64,000 nucleotides of DNA from Zhengitettix transpicula (taxonomy: Eukaryota > Arthropoda > Insecta > Orthoptera > Tetrigidae). Under the pieces are notes generated by a model, which worked only from the letters and a program-made list of their open reading frames with translations, was not told where the DNA came from and searched no databases. Where the stretch lies: assembly GCA_037074705.1 (NCBI GenBank), contig CM073591.1, positions 179,143,432-179,207,431 on the forward strand. Reading direction: 5' to 3'. A program made the position numbers and the translations under genes. How positions within the stretch are numbered: the first letter of the stretch is position 1; each line of letters opens with the position of its first letter. Below, piece by piece: positions 34,561 to 48,062 of this stretch.

Positions 34561-35795
34561 ATATTGGAAGTTTTAAATATAACAGTTCTGCTTCTACATG
34601 CGAAATCTTTTACAATTACTATTTACAATGCAACGTCTACATTCGTATGGAATATTTTCCTGAAGATGATGTTTCTACTCGACCATGCATTTAGTAATAT
34701 TCACATACAACTGTTGACGAAGATGCGTCTTGAATCCACGAACGTGACTCACAAGAACAGGGATCACCGCAACCAGGGAGTTTGAAAAGCTTAGAAATAT
34801 TCGTCATACCCACTGAATTCCGTAGATTTTGGGGACACTTCAAGATTAATATCACCTTCTTCAGTTCATTGTCTAAAAGAAATTTCACGGACATATAAAA
34901 CGAGAGACAATCCCGAGCTTCAAGAAAGAAGATATATTATAAAAATTTATTTTGTTTATGATAAGTGCGTTGTGAAAATGTATACTCAGATTACAAGTAT
35001 TTAGATCAGATTAGTGACTCCGTTGAATTTAAATGAAATATCCATGAAAATTGCAGTAATATTGATATAAGTCTCTGGAAGATGTTACAAGTGTGGCCCT
35101 TTCAGGTGGTGTGCGGAGGAATTCTTCGAAAGCTTGATGATGTGAAGGAGGGCTGCTTACCTGTTGGGAGTAACTGAAGAGAATAATTCGAATACCAGTG
35201 TCATCTGTGATCCTGCAGGCTGGTGCTAAAAACGCAGCCGTAAATGAGGTACGTAGTTAATTTAATACTATTTTATGACTGCTATTATTATTTATATTAT
35301 ATTAATCAATATATGATGAATTGCTATTGTAAGTGTTTTCACTGCTACACTACAATTCAAGAAAATTCATTAAATATTTGATTTTAATATGTTGTAGAAT
35401 GTTTCAGTTTAAACTTCCATATGCAACCATATTATTCAATTATTTCAACTATTACAGCACAACTATTTATTCATATTGTTTCTTTACAGTCATCGCTCTG
35501 CACAATTCTTCACATGACGTTCACAAATCGAAATTTTTGAAGATCATGAAGCTTAATTCAAGAACCTATATTGATACCAAGCTCAGCTTCGATTTGCTCC
35601 ATGCTACACCAGAACGTCTATATTAGTGTCATAATCCACGCTACTAAATGAGGTACGTCCACACTTGTAACGTATGTCCGTAACTTCGTACTGGATTAGT
35701 ATTACTCGGCGTCTGAGCAATTGAACATTAGGAAATGTATCAATTACATTCACTACGCACTTCATCAGCGGCAGCATTAGTGTTATTCTGATGTT
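34561..35795 (+). repeat. core module, copy 4
   Basis: The short open frame (34564-34785) ends early at NQGV because both variable segments are present. Module 1 (35106-35248, 143 bases) has the 19-bp insertion plus a 2-bp loss and is closed by stops. Module 2 (35490-35652) keeps acceptor tttctttacag and donor aatgag/gtacgtcc; its frame reads on to TPERLY. Copy 6 is its closest relative. The Q dimer follows directly at 35796. Confidence 0.75.
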
Positions 35796-36130
35796 ACGAC
35801 ATCATGGTCATTATTGACCACTGTGTCGCGCACCAACCAAAATTACCAACAGAACAAATTCCCAAAAGAAGTATCCTAGAACTAATTATATATTTCCCTT
35901 AACAACTCACTCTTAAACATGTAAAGCATATTGATGCCTTTATCCTCCCCTTACTTATTTATTATCTTTATTTACAAATGTTACCACATCATGGTCAATG
36001 GAGACCACTGCATCACGCACCAACCAAAATTACCGACACAACAAATTCCTAAAAAGCATTATCCTTGACATAATTATATATTTCCCTTTACAGCTCACTC
36101 TTAAACACGTCTGAAATATTTTAGGGGAAT
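35796..36130. repeat. tandem dimer, Q copy 2
   Basis: The same two-unit repeat as 18485-18840, here starting abruptly at 'gttacgacatcatgg' after core copy 4, without the leader present in copies 1 and 3. It is followed to 36777 by the AT-rich Q spacer, in which I see nothing else. Confidence 0.7.
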
Positions 36131-36777
36131 TCAATGTTACTGGAAAAGAAAGAAGCTTAAAAAACCACCAAAACGGAATATGAATACCAGCTGGACCTAG
36201 TCACGATCAAACGTCGGAGTACAATGGAAATAAGAAGAACCATTATTCACAGGATCTTGAATGTAAGATCATAGAAACTCGATAGAAGCAATTTAGAAGG
36301 CAAAAACTTAAAAGATATATTTATTATAGAAAATATAGCTTAAATTGATAAAATTGGCAACAACTCGCAGCAGAATATAGACATGGAAATGTTGGTCATG
36401 CAATAAAAGTGAAAAGATCATATAATATTAAGGGCATCATAAAAACAGTAACAAAGTCGATAAGAGAGATTCGTTGAAGCACGACAATATAAATTACAAG
36501 GTGTTCCAGTTTCACCATAAAATTGGAGAGGACACTAAAAACAACTGTCTCATTATTCAGTCGAAAAAAAAATCACTGATCGGAATATGAATACTTTATA
36601 AATATATAAAAAAATAGAATTAACACAGACGATTAATGTAAATCTTATACCATATCTTAAACATGTTTTTCAAAAACTTCTCCTGAGCCAGTAATCGATA
36701 TATTCCGATTAAGGTAATCGATGCTGGGAATCCAACTCTGACTCCTCACTTTATTTCAGGTATTATAAGGAAGTGAC

Positions 36778-37312
36778 GTGTATATCCTTCGAACGCACCG
36801 CCCAGACCTTAAAACCAAGTGGAATCGCATAAACGAACAAGAGCATCGAACCGTTAGTAAAGTCAAAGTTTTCGTGGCTTCCCCTACTTCCATGATGTCT
36901 GTCTTTAATATAACTCATCGCAGCCATATAAATGACATTCCCCCAGAACTTGTCTCACCCAAACTTCCTGATTATCAATTTGATCATTCTGTATCCTCGT
37001 CCGTTACTTACGAAGAAGTTTTCAAAGCTGTACTTGTGGCCGAAATACCGGCCCTGGATTCGACGTCATAAGCCTTAAAATTCTGACAAACTAACCAAAT
37101 ATCATTGTACCCTTCCTAACCAGAATCTTCAATTCGTTCCTCTCTTTGTCCCAATTATCACCAGTTTCGAAAACATCAACAGTAATAATGTTCTTGAAAA
37201 CTGGTAAACTTCCCGCAGTACCATCTTTTTACAAGTTGATAGTGTATTGTAAAACGTTCTTACCGTACTGCAATCTTTCTCTCAGCCAATTGAAAAATCA
37301 AGGAATAAATTG
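36778..37312 (+). pseudogene. N3 reverse-transcriptase fragment, Q copy 2
   Basis: A plus-strand open stretch of 97 codons (36778-37071) covers a linker (HRPDLKTKWNRINEQEHR, then NDIPPELVSPKLPDYQFDHS and SVTYEEVFKAV). A second frame from 37050 to 37312 reads GPGFDVISLKIL, IIVPFLTRIFNSFLSL, KTSTVIMFLKTGKLPAVPSF, then a damaged YRPISLL-like YKLIVYC. The order linker, PGxDxIS, IFN, K-TGK-P, matches motifs 0-1 of non-LTR reverse transcriptases. One stop lies inside the second frame. A 160-bp piece present in Q1 and Q3 is missing at 36847-36851, between two CGAAC repeats. The rest of the RT is absent. It was presumably in the locus before duplication, since all three Q copies carry it. Confidence 0.65.
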
Positions 37313-38929
37313 ACACATTTCCCTCAGTAAAACTTCAAATTAATTCCTATTCTTGGCATATGATGGCAAACGATATAATAAATTTAATAAAAATTGGAGA
37401 GTTAGTGTCAAAAAACTAGAAAATCGATCCTGAACCTTACGGTATAAAACTGATTTCAGGAATTGTCGAATACTGTGGTAGGTTTAGAAAAAGTTGAAAT
37501 ACGTTGAAGAATATATTATCTTAAAAAATGTATGATATATTTCCCTAACGTGTTAACCAGATCGTTTTTGGCTTCAGAAAGATGTATGAGAGCAAATACC
37601 AAATATCTTTTGATTTGCAACAATGTGATGGTTGACTTCTTCATCAAACGTGGTACGAGAAACACGTTCAACGAGCTACAGAAACAAACGAGTGTGTTTC
37701 CATAGTGCAACGGGCGAGGCCAAGAGGCCAAGAGAGCTATAAATTACATTGATTTACTGTGTAAAAGTAGAACTGTTTACATTATTCTGGGAAATATTTA
37801 CCATTCTATTTCATATATTACAGCTCTGACACTATAATATTTGTCACTATTTCTATATGAAATAAAGCTGTTTACGTTCATAAGTGCTCGCAATATATAT
37901 TGGTATTGAATGTCGATCGAAGAATTTAGTCAAATGTAATGTTATAGCATTTATCAATTGTTCTAGATGTAACAGCTGAACAGATGAGTACCTAGTAGCA
38001 TTAGCTAATGTAATATGCTCCTCCAAAATAACGTATATTTCCAAGATTTCTAGGAGATTGCGAGAATATGTATTTTTTCAATCAGCAGTGGCGATGTAGA
38101 TGAAACAACAACCAACTGCAAATCAATTGAAATTAACAACCAGTCGATAAATATAAATATGATAAAGCTACCTAAGGTCATAATCTCAAATGTGTGACCA
38201 ATCATTTCTATTGACCTAATACTCAGGAAATTAGGAAAATATGGTATAACCCCTGCCTCAAAGAGAACTGGAGTCAGACCGAACACAACAGATAGTAGAT
38301 TCGCTCATATTTTAACTTACAGACGGTTTTTATTTCTGAACCCAAAACAAATATACTGCATTTCAGAATCAATACACAAAATTTAGAATATATCTCACGC
38401 CGAAGAGCGAAGGTTGTTACCTCTGAAAAAAGTTGGGCACTTTGCAAAAACTTAGTCCTGCACTTCCATAGTAGCAAACATAGATGTGTGAAGCAATAGT
38501 ATTAGCAACCAGTCATGTGAGACACAAGTGGGAAGAAGCAAAGAAAACATGAGCGCCCAAGTCCCTAAGAAAAGATATTCCCCGTTATTATCCACACAAA
38601 TTTCTGACAACAGTGAGGACGAAGATTTCCCTAGCCTGTAGAATAGAATTCCAAGTTTTTCAGGCCGTTTTTCATAGAATGGTTTCCTACATTGTCAAAT
38701 GCCAATTTATGTACTCTAAGGATGTTTTAGAAAGCATTGCTCACATTTCGGCGCCTTAATTCGTACCGATTTTCCTACATCTCCACACATTCAAGGCCTC
38801 CTTTCCAAATCTCAGACGACATTCACGATCCCTAAACCATTTCCGTTAAACATCAAACGTTCTCTACATAACCTAAAATATCATTGTTCTTTTTATAGTA
38901 CTTGTTTAATGAAACAATCTTATTTCCAG
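37313..38929. repeat. Q block, distal part, copy 2
   Basis: Matches 46451-48062 closely. Minus-strand open frames: 37516-37731 (71 codons, also in Q1), 38050-38286 (78 codons, hydrophobic), 38274-38477 (67 codons). The hydrophobic ones lie end to end in different frames and may be one decayed membrane-protein gene; I cannot name it. Exon-like module 'a' follows at 38930-39059, then a short link to satellite block 4. Confidence 0.5.
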
Positions 38930-39299
38930 GTGGCGCTGCGACTTTCAATTCATGGCAGATGTTAAATGAAAAGTTTATCCTAATTCTATTCAGCAGTACA
39001 TATAAATCATTTACATCGCTAAGATCTACACGTGGACGCTGATAACTAAGAGAAACCAGGTAAGTCCACACTTGTAACATTTGTCCGAAACTTCATCATA
39101 GACTGTAAATTATCTCCAATTGTCCTTAATATTAGGTTAAAAATAGTTTCACATTGATATATAATAGTAGTATCTGTTTATATCATATTCACTGCGCACG
39201 TCTAATAGCTATAAATTACATTGGTTTACTGTGTAGAAGTAAAACTGTTTACATTATTACTTTTATAATTTCTCATTTTACAGCGCTGTCACTTTAATA

Positions 39300-42200
39300 T
39301 TTGTTAGTATTTCCCCATCCGTGGGGACTAAACTGTAATTTTAATATAATTAATCTTAGAGACATCCATAACCATGATTTAGGCTCCAATCTAGGTATTT
39401 TGCGCTATTTTTATGAAATTCAGCTCCACTCACCCCAACATTATTCTCTCATCCGAAGCCAATAGGGGTTGTAATTGAACACACAATATATTAAAAAGTA
39501 TTATGAGGGTCTTAGATCCTGCAAAATATTTATTCAACGGAAATAACGACAGGTTAGTATTTTTGAATTGTTCTACCCCACCCACCTACAACCAAACCTT
39601 TCGCGGTGCCTAATTTGTAAAAATAAACTTGGCGACATCCAATAACTTCGATTTGCTTTGAATCTCGGTTATTTTTGCGTTATTTTCTTAAAGCACCCCT
39701 CCATCCCCAGGACTAAGCGTCCTGCCTTCTCATGCCGAAAGGTGTTGAAATTATACACAAACATCATTGGTAGAGATACTGTCAATTTTATTGGCCTATG
39801 ACAAATATTTATTCCACTCAAATATCAATCGTTTAACATGTTTGAAAATTTACACCCCCGCCAAACTATCGTTGGGGCAGTTAAACGGTAAGTCTAATGT
39901 CATAAATAAATTAATTGACAACCATAACTCTGGTTACGACTCCAATCTCGATTATTTTTGGGTAATTTTTATTTTCTTCCACTCCTCTCAATGCTGTAAG
40001 AAGTTGAAATAACACGCGAATAACATGTAGAGAAATTTTATGAATCTCATAGTATATTTATTCATAATATATTTTTTCGACGCAAAATTCAGCTAGTTAA
40101 CTTATTTTAAAACTTCTTCCCTCCAACCACTTCTATCCAAACCCTCCCACCCCAGCCCACCCCCGCACGTTACCCGGATTGTCATGAATGAACTCAGCGA
40201 CATCCATTATCTTTTATTTGACTAGAATCTCGGTTGTTTACGCGTTATTTTATTGTAACCCCCACCACCCCACCCATAAGCATGCTTTGCCCTCATAACG
40301 CAAAGGGTTAGAATTTTACACACACAACATCGGTAGAAGTACTATACACCTAATTAACCCTGAAAACTATTTATTCCATGCAAATATCGACCGTTTAACA
40401 AGTACGAAAAATTTTAGCTCCGTCGACGTTTGGGTTTTAATTGACTATAGAAAGTCATTTTTAATCTCAGCGACATCCTTAACTCTGGATTTGACTCTAA
40501 GTTCGGTTGCTTTCGCGTTATTTTCTTGTAATGCCCGTCCACACCCAGCCTAAAGATGCTCCTATCCCATGTTGTAAGGGGTTGCAATTATACTCTGATA
40601 AAATCGGTAAAAACACTATTAATATCTTTGACCACTAAAAATATTTATTCGACTCAAATATCGGTTGTCTTAAAATGTTAGAATATTTCAACTCCCACCC
40701 TGATCGTGCACCCCTCTCACACTGAATGGGGTGAAATTTTACATCAATAGAAATACTATCAACGCCAACGGCCCTGTCATTTATTTATTCCTCGATAATA
40801 TCGACGAATTAACATGTTTGAAAAATTACACTTAGTCCATTCCCAGCCCTGAGGATTAAACGGATAATTAAATGTCATAATCAAAATCAGTGACATCTAT
40901 AACCCTAGACTCGACTCGAATCTCGATTGCTTTTCCGTTATTTTTATGTAATGCAATTGCACTCCAACCCCTAAGGGGAGTTCCCCAAAAGGGGTTGAAA
41001 TTAAGCACGGAGAACATATAGAGAAATTTTATTAATTTCATTGATTCCGAAATATATTTATGCGAAGCAAAAAACTGCCGGTCAACATGTTTTTAGATTT
41101 CGAACCCTCGCCCACCATCGCCCAACTCCTCCCAACCCTCGCGAAATTGAGTAGATTGTCATAAATACACGCAGCGACATCCATTTCCTTAGATTTGACT
41201 CGAATCTCGGTTGTTTTCAGGTTATTTTCTTGTAAGTTCCCTCCACCTCCATCCCCAAACATGCTCACCCCTCGTGTCGCAAGAAGGGTTTAAACTTTAC
41301 ACACATAACATGGGTTGAAATTCTGAAAATCTAATTAACCCTGAAAAAGATTAATTCATCTCTAATATGAGTCGGGATTTCTTGTCTCAATAAATCCACC
41401 GCCGTCCACCTTCAACCCTCGGAGTTATGTGTGCAATTAAATGTCATAATTAAACTCAGCGACAATCATAATCTTGTATTTGACTCTAATCACGGTTTTA
41501 TTTGCGTTATTTATTTTCAACAACGGTCCACCCTCAACCCCTGCGGTGAGCTTCCCCCCAATCCCGAAAGGGGTTTAATTTGAACTCGGAGAACGTATCG
41601 TGAAATTTAATTAATCTTATTGTTCCAGAAATATATTTAGTTGGAGCTTTACTTATTTAAAAATATTTACTCCCACTCATGTCGCAAGAGGTTGAAATTT
41701 TAAAAACATAAAATGGGTAGAAATACTAAAAATATAAGTAACCCTGAAAAATATTAATTCCTCGCAAATATGACAGTATAAAACATGTTTGGAAATTTCC
41801 ATTCCCGGTCCCTCTGGGGTTACAGTGCCAATTAAATATAATTTAAGTCTGCGACATCCAGAACCTTGGAATTGACTATAATCTCGGTTGTATTCGTGCT
41901 ATTTTATCGTATCTCTTTATAACCCCGCCCTTAAGGGTGCTCTACTCCTAAGCCCGTAAGGGTATTGAAATTATACTCAGAGAATATGTAGAGAAATTTT
42001 AAGAATCTCATTGATCCAGAAAAATATTTAGTCGTCGAAAAATTCGGTAGATTAACATGTTTAACAATTTCCAACCCCGACCACCCCGTCCCTTGGAGGT
42101 TAATTGCTAGTTGAATGTCATAATTTAACTCAGCGTTATCCATAACTTTTGGTTTGACTCCAGTTTCGGGTGTGTTCGAGTTATTTATTGTAACGCCCCT

Positions 42201-43020
42201 CCACCGCAACACGAAGGGTGGTACTTTACCCTGTTATAAAACGTTGAAATCACATACATTGGTACAAACTCTATTAATTACTTTTACGCTGAAAATATTT
42301 ATCCGACTCAATAATTAGCCGTGTTAGGATGTATGAAAATTTCCACCCCTAACCACCCCCGCTTGGGGGACTTAAACGTAAATTTAAATATCATAATTAA
42401 ACTCACTGACAACCATAACCCTGGATTTGAATCCAATCTCGATTGTGTATGCGTTATGTTAATATAAATACAATTCCACCCCCTCCCTGAAGGGTGATCC
42501 ACTCCAAATCCCGAAAGAAGTTAATATTATATACATGGAACATATAGAGAAATTTTAAGAATCCCATTGAAACAAGAAATATTTATAAGCTGTTTAACAT
42601 GTTTGAAAATTACAACCCCGGTTCACCCCCATTTGGGGGAGTTAAACTGTAAGTTTAATGTCATAATTAAACACAGTGACAAATATAACCTCGGATTCGA
42701 CTCCAAATTCAAATGTGTTTGCGTATTCTTTCATATAATGCCACTCCAACCCCAACCTTTAAGGGTGCATTATTCCCACGCTTCAAAGAGGTTGAAATTA
42801 TACACAGAGAACATGTAGTGAAATTTGACGAATTCTATTGATCCCGGATTTTATTGATTAGACGCAAAAGTCGGCTGGTTAAGATGTTTGAAATTTTCTT
42901 TCCTCGCCCAGACCCTCTCACCCCCGCCAACCCCTATCCACCCACGCGCGTTGCCCGTAAGGTCTTCCGCTACCCATGCCGAAAGGGGTTGCCAAGTGGT
43001 AGAAATCGAAACCCATAGAA
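39300..43020. repeat. satellite block 4
   Basis: The best block for monomer spacing. The 'cgacatccataac' landmark recurs near 39359, 39632, 39917, 40197, 40470, 40891, 41174, 41459, 41851, 42133, 42407 and 42677. Spacings are mostly 270-285 bp; two (about 421 and 392) contain an extra half monomer. Monomers within the block are strongly diverged, but each one matches its counterpart in block 5. Confidence 0.9.
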
Positions 43021-43258
43021 TAAAGTATCAATTCTGCGCATATTACTATAATTAATATTGGAGTAGGAGGATTGATAAATTAAAATTTACATCTCTAGTT
43101 TTATTGCAGTTGAATGCTGATTAATCAGAAGAAAAAATTACAGAACAAATAAATGATTACGTTTAAGGAATTTAAACTGTCTTATTAATTACTGGGTATT
43201 TTTAATATTAGGATAATTTAATAAGCTCATTAAAATCCATTCTTTAATATTCGAAGTT

Positions 43259-43567
43259 ATGAATATAACAGTTCTGCTTCTACATACGAAATCTTTTAAA
43301 TTTTCTATTTACAATCCGACTTTTACATTCTTATGGAATATTTTCCTGAAGATGATGTTTCTACTCCACCATGCATTTAGTAATATTCACATACAACTGT
43401 TGACGAAGATGCGTCTTGAACAAGAACACGGATCACCGCAACCAGGGAGTTTGAAAAGCTTCGAAATATTCGTCATGCCAACTGAATTCCGTAGATTTGG
43501 GGGACACTTCAAGATTAATATCACCTTCTTCAGTTCATCGTCTAAAAGAGTTTTCACGGACATATAA
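43259..43567 (+). other. recurrent open frame, 102 codons, core copy 5
   Basis: The N-terminal half is hydrophobic and aromatic (MNITVLLLHTKSF to HHAFSNI), which could act as a membrane segment. The second half carries the conserved SFEIFVMPTEFRRFGGHF block and ends FTDI. Compared with core copy 1 it lacks a 17-bp segment and has a 20-bp segment, a net gain of 3, so the frame is the same at the end. Copy 6 (52495-52710) is nearly identical over the shared part. No family recognised; coding status uncertain. Confidence 0.35.
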
Positions 43568-43786
43568 AACGAGAGACAATCCCGAGCTTCAAGAAAGAAG
43601 ATATATTATTAAAATTTATTTTGTTTATAAGTGCGTTGTGAAAATGTATACTCAGATAACAAGTAGTTAGATCAGATTAGTGACCGTGTGGAGCTTCACT
43701 CCGTTGAATTTAAATGAAATATCCATGAAAATTGCACTAATATTGATATAAGTCTCTGGCAGATGTTACAAGTGTGGCCCTTTCAG

Positions 43787-43912
43787 ATGGTGTGCGGAGG
43801 AATTCTTCGAAAGCTTGATGATGTGTTGGGAGTTACTGAAGAGAATAATTCGAAGACCTGTGACTTTTCTGTGATCCTGCAGACTGGTGCTAAAAACGCA
43901 TCCGTAGATGAG
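43787..43912 (+). other. exon-like module 1, core copy 5
   Basis: 126 bases, ATG directly after acceptor tttcag: MVCGGILRKLDDVLG to NASVDE, donor gag/gtacgtac. It differs from copy 2 at two or three bases only. Confidence 0.35.
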
Positions 43913-44755
43913 GTACGTACTTGATTGAATACTATTATTATTTATAGGATATTATTAGTAATTAATTGATAAATTTTTGTAATTGTCTTCTCCACTACAC
44001 TAAATTTCAATAAAATTCATTAAGTGTTTGCTTTCAATATTTCGTTGAATTATTCAGTTTAAACTTGCATATGCACACAAATTACTCAAATATTTAAACT
44101 ATTACAGTACAATTATTTATTCATAGTGTTTGTTGGCAGTCGTCGCTCTGCACAATTCTTCAAAGGACGTTTCCAAATCGAAAATTTCGAAGATCATGAA
44201 GATTTATTAAAAATCCTATATTGATAGCACTCCATGGCTCAGCTTCGATTTGCTGCATGTAACACTACAACGTCTAAATTAGTGTCATAATCCACGCTAC
44301 CAAAAAGAGGTATTTCCATACTTGTAACATTAGTCCATAACCTTGTGTTTCATTAGTATTACTCGGCATTTTTATTATTACCTTTTAACTTGTGTTAGCG
44401 ATTACATTTGAAACTACTTTAAGCAATTGAATAGTAGGAGCTGTATAAATAACATTCACTACGCTCTTCATCATCAGCAGACTTAGTGTTCTTTTCACGT
44501 GGTATCTGTCTATTATCTCCTTTCTTTCACCATCCTCTTCATGTTTGATATTTTGCGCTTCCTTGATATCAGCTATTACCTTGTGTCTCCTCATTTCTTA
44601 CCTGTAACTAGATTTTTCATAGGTACCATTAGTAAGCAGTCCCGTCTCACTACTTAGCTTATTCATTTATTCTTCCTTTCTCTTATACTATCTAGGAGAC
44701 TATTTTCTTACCAACACTTTTCAGTACTTCTTAAATTGAAGCTTTTATCCTCCCC

Positions 44756-45115
44756 TTATTTTGATTTACAAATGTTACGACTTCATGGCCAATATTGACC
44801 ACTGTGTCGCGCACCAACCAAAATTACCAACACAACAAATTCCCAAAAAAATGTATCCTAGAACTAATTATATAATTTCCCTCAACAACTCATTCTTAAA
44901 CATGTAAAACATATTGATACCTTTATCCTCCCCTTACTTATTTATTATCTTTATTTACAAATGTTACCATATCATGGTCAATGGAGACCACTGCATCACG
45001 CACCAACCAAAATTACCGACACAACAAATTCGTAAAAAGCATTATCCTTGACATAATTATATATTTCCCTTTACAGCTCACTCTTAAACACGTCTGAAAT
45101 ATTTTAGAGGAATTC
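44756..45115. repeat. tandem dimer, Q copy 3
   Basis: Two-unit repeat equivalent to 18485-18840 and 35796-36130, with the leader present as in Q1. The spacer 45116-45756 behind it holds nothing I can name. Confidence 0.7.
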
Positions 45116-45756
45116 AATGTTACTGAAAAAGAAAGAAGCTCAACAAATTTACCAAAAAAGGAACATAAATACCAGCTGGACCTAGTCACGATCTAACGTC
45201 GGAGTACAATGGAAATAAGAAGAATCATTATTCACAGGATCTTGAATGTAAGATCATAGAAACTCCATGGAAACAACCTAGAAGGCAAAAACTTAAAAGA
45301 TATATTTATTTTAGAAAATATAGCTTAAATTGATAAAATTGGCAACAACTTGCAGCAGAATATAGACATGGAAATGTTGGTCATGCAATAAAAGTGAAAA
45401 GATCTTAAGATATTAAGGGTATCATAAAAACAGTAACAAAATCGATAAGAGAGATTCGTTGAAGCACGTCAAAAGAAATTACAAGGTGTTCCAGTTTCAA
45501 CATAAATATGGAGAGGACACTAAAAACAACTGTCTCATTATTTAGTCGTAAAAAAAATCACTGATCGCAATATGAATACTTTATAAATATATAAAAAAAT
45601 AGAATTAACACAGACGATTAATGTAAATCTTATACCATATCTTAAACATGTTTTTCAAAAACTTCTCCAGAGCCAGTAATCGATATATTCCGATTAAGGT
45701 AATCGACGCTTGGAATCAAACTCTGACACCTCACATTATTTCAGGTATTATAAGGA

Positions 45757-46450
45757 AGTGACGTGTATATCCTTCGAACGCACCGCCCAGACCTAAAAAC
45801 CAAGTGGAATCGCATAAACGAACAAGAGCATCGAACAACCTGCCAGATGGGCCAGGAGCAGTGGGCAGTGGGTAACAGCGATTGAGTGATTGGACTATAG
45901 GCAGGGAAACATTCCGGCAGAAGTTGTAACGGTTAACGAGAATATCTGCCAATCACAGATAAATGATTAAAACCCCAAATGGCAATGTAACCGAACCGTT
46001 AGTAAAGTCAAAGTTTTCGTGGCTTTCCCTACTTCCATGATGTCTGTCTTTAATATAACTCATCGCCGCCATATAAATGACATTCCCCCAGAACTTGTCT
46101 TACCCAAACTTCCTGATTATCAATTTGATCATTCTGTATCCTCGTCCGTTACTTACGAAGAAGTTTTCAAAGCTGTACTTGTGGCCGAAATACCGGCCCT
46201 AGATTCGACGTCATAAGCCTTAAAATTCTGACAAACTAACCAAATATCATTGTACCCTTCCTAACCAGAATCTTCAATTCGTTCCTCTCTTTGTCCCAAT
46301 TATCACCAGTTTGGAAAACATCAACAGTAATAATGTTCTTGAAAACTGGTAAACTTCCCGCAGTACCATCTTTTTACAAGTGTATTGTAAAACGTTCTTA
46401 CCGTACTGCAATCGTTCTCTCAGCCAATTGAAAAATCAAGGAATAAATTG
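45757..46450 (+). pseudogene. N3 reverse-transcriptase fragment, Q copy 3
   Basis: The same decayed RT piece as in Q2, with the 160-bp segment between the CGAAC repeats (45832-45836 and 45992-45996) retained. The frame 46019-46216 reads the linker (NDIPPELVLPKLPDYQFDHS), and the PGxD and IFN motifs follow in the next frame. A 10-bp loss near 46380 separates it from Q2. Confidence 0.6.
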
Positions 46451-48062
46451 ACACATTTCCCTCAGTAAAACATCAAAATAATTCCTATTCTTGGCATATG
46501 ATGGCAAACGATATAATAAATTTAATAAAAATTGGAGAGTTAGTGTCAAAAAACTAGAAAATCGATCCTGAACCTTACGGTATAAAACTGATTTCAGGAA
46601 TTGTCGAATACCGTGGTAGGTTCAGAAAAAGTTGAAATACGTTGAAGAATATATTATGTTAAAAAATGTATGATATATTTCCCTAACGTGTTAACCAGAT
46701 CGTTCTTGGCTTCAGAAAGATGTATGAGAGCAAATACCAACTATCTTTTGATTTGCAACATTGTGATGGTTGACTTCTTCATCAAAGGTTGTACGAGAAA
46801 CACGTGCAACGAGCTACAGAAACAAACGAGTGTGTTTCCTTCGTGCAACGGGCGAAGCCAAGAGGCCAAGAGAGCTATAAATTACATTGATTTACTGTGT
46901 AGAAATAGAACTGTTTACATTATTCTGGGAAATATTTACCATTCTATTTCATATATTACAGCTCTGACACTATAATATTTGTCACTATTTCTATATGAAA
47001 TAAAGCTGTTTACGTTCATAAGTGCTCGCAATATATATTGGTGGTGAATGTCGATCGAAGAATTTAGTCAAATGTAATGTTATAGCATTTATCAATTGTT
47101 CTAGATGTAACAGCTGAACAGATGAGTACCTAGTAGCATTAGCTAATGTAATATGCTACTCCAAAATAACGTATATTTCCAAGATTTCTAGGAGATTGCG
47201 AGAATATGTAGTTTTTCAATCAGCAGTGACGATGTCGATGAAACAACAACCAACTGCAAATCAATTGAAATTAACAACCAGTCGATAAATATAAATATGA
47301 TAAATCTACCTAAGGTCATATGTGTGACCAATCATTTCTAATGACCTAATACTCAGGAAATTAGGAAAATATGGTATAACCCCTGCCTCAAAGAGAACTG
47401 GAGTCAGACCGAACACAACAGATAGTAGATTCGCTCATATTTTAACTTACAGACGGTTTTTATTTCTGGACCCAAAACAAATATACTGCATTTCAGAATC
47501 AATACACAAATTTTAGAATATATCTCACGCCGAAGAGCGAAGGTTGTTACCTCTGAAAAAAGAATTGGGCACTTTGCAAAAACTTCGTCCTGCATTTCCG
47601 TAGTAGCAAACATAGATGTGTGAAGCAATAGTATTAGCAACCAGTCATGTAAGACACAAGTGGGAAGAATCAAAGAAAACATGAGCGCCCAAGTCCCTAA
47701 GATAAGATATTCCCCGATATTATCCACACAAATTTCTGACAACAGTGAGGACGAAGATTTCCCTAGCCTGTAGAATAGAATTTCAAGTTTTTCAGGCCGT
47801 TTTTCATAGAATGGTTTCCTACATTGTCAAATGTCAATTTATGTACTCTAAGGATGTTTTAGAAAGCATTGCTCACATTTCGGCGCCTTAATTCGTACCG
47901 ATTTTCCTACATCTCCACACATTCAAGGCCTCCTTTCCAAATCTCAGACGACATTCACGATCCCAAAACAATTTCCGTAAAAGATCAAACGTTCTCTACA
48001 TAACCTAAAATATCATTGTTCATTTTATCCTACTTGTTTAATGAAACAATCTTAATTTCCAG
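46451..48062. repeat. Q block, distal part, copy 3
   Basis: It matches 37313-38929. Here the stretch 46670-46975 is open on the plus strand (101 codons) where the other copies are open on the minus strand, so neither frame is convincingly a gene. Module 'a' follows at 48063-48192. Confidence 0.5.
47404..47742 (-). other. hydrophobic open frame, 112 codons
   Basis: The longest version of a minus-strand frame that recurs at 20812-21015 and in pieces at 38274-38640. Residues about 10-45 (EYLILGTWALMFSLILPTC, then WLLILLLHTSMF) would form one or two membrane segments; residues about 75-95 (CVLILKCSIFVLG) perhaps another. Other copies differ by frameshifts and stops. It may be a decayed membrane protein or chance. 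I cannot place it in a family. Confidence 0.25.

Larger units (their letters stand above)
43240..44755 (+). repeat. core module, copy 5
   Basis: Holds the longest upstream open frame (43259-43567), an intact module 1 (43787-43912) and module 2 (44140-44309; acceptor tgttggcag, donor gag/gtatttcc). The tail matches copy 2 and leads into the Q dimer. Confidence 0.8.

Noticed and set aside
37313..38929. Hydrophobic minus frames as a chemoreceptor gene.
   Set aside because: No conserved receptor C-terminal motif could be read, the frames are short, and they are broken differently in each copy.
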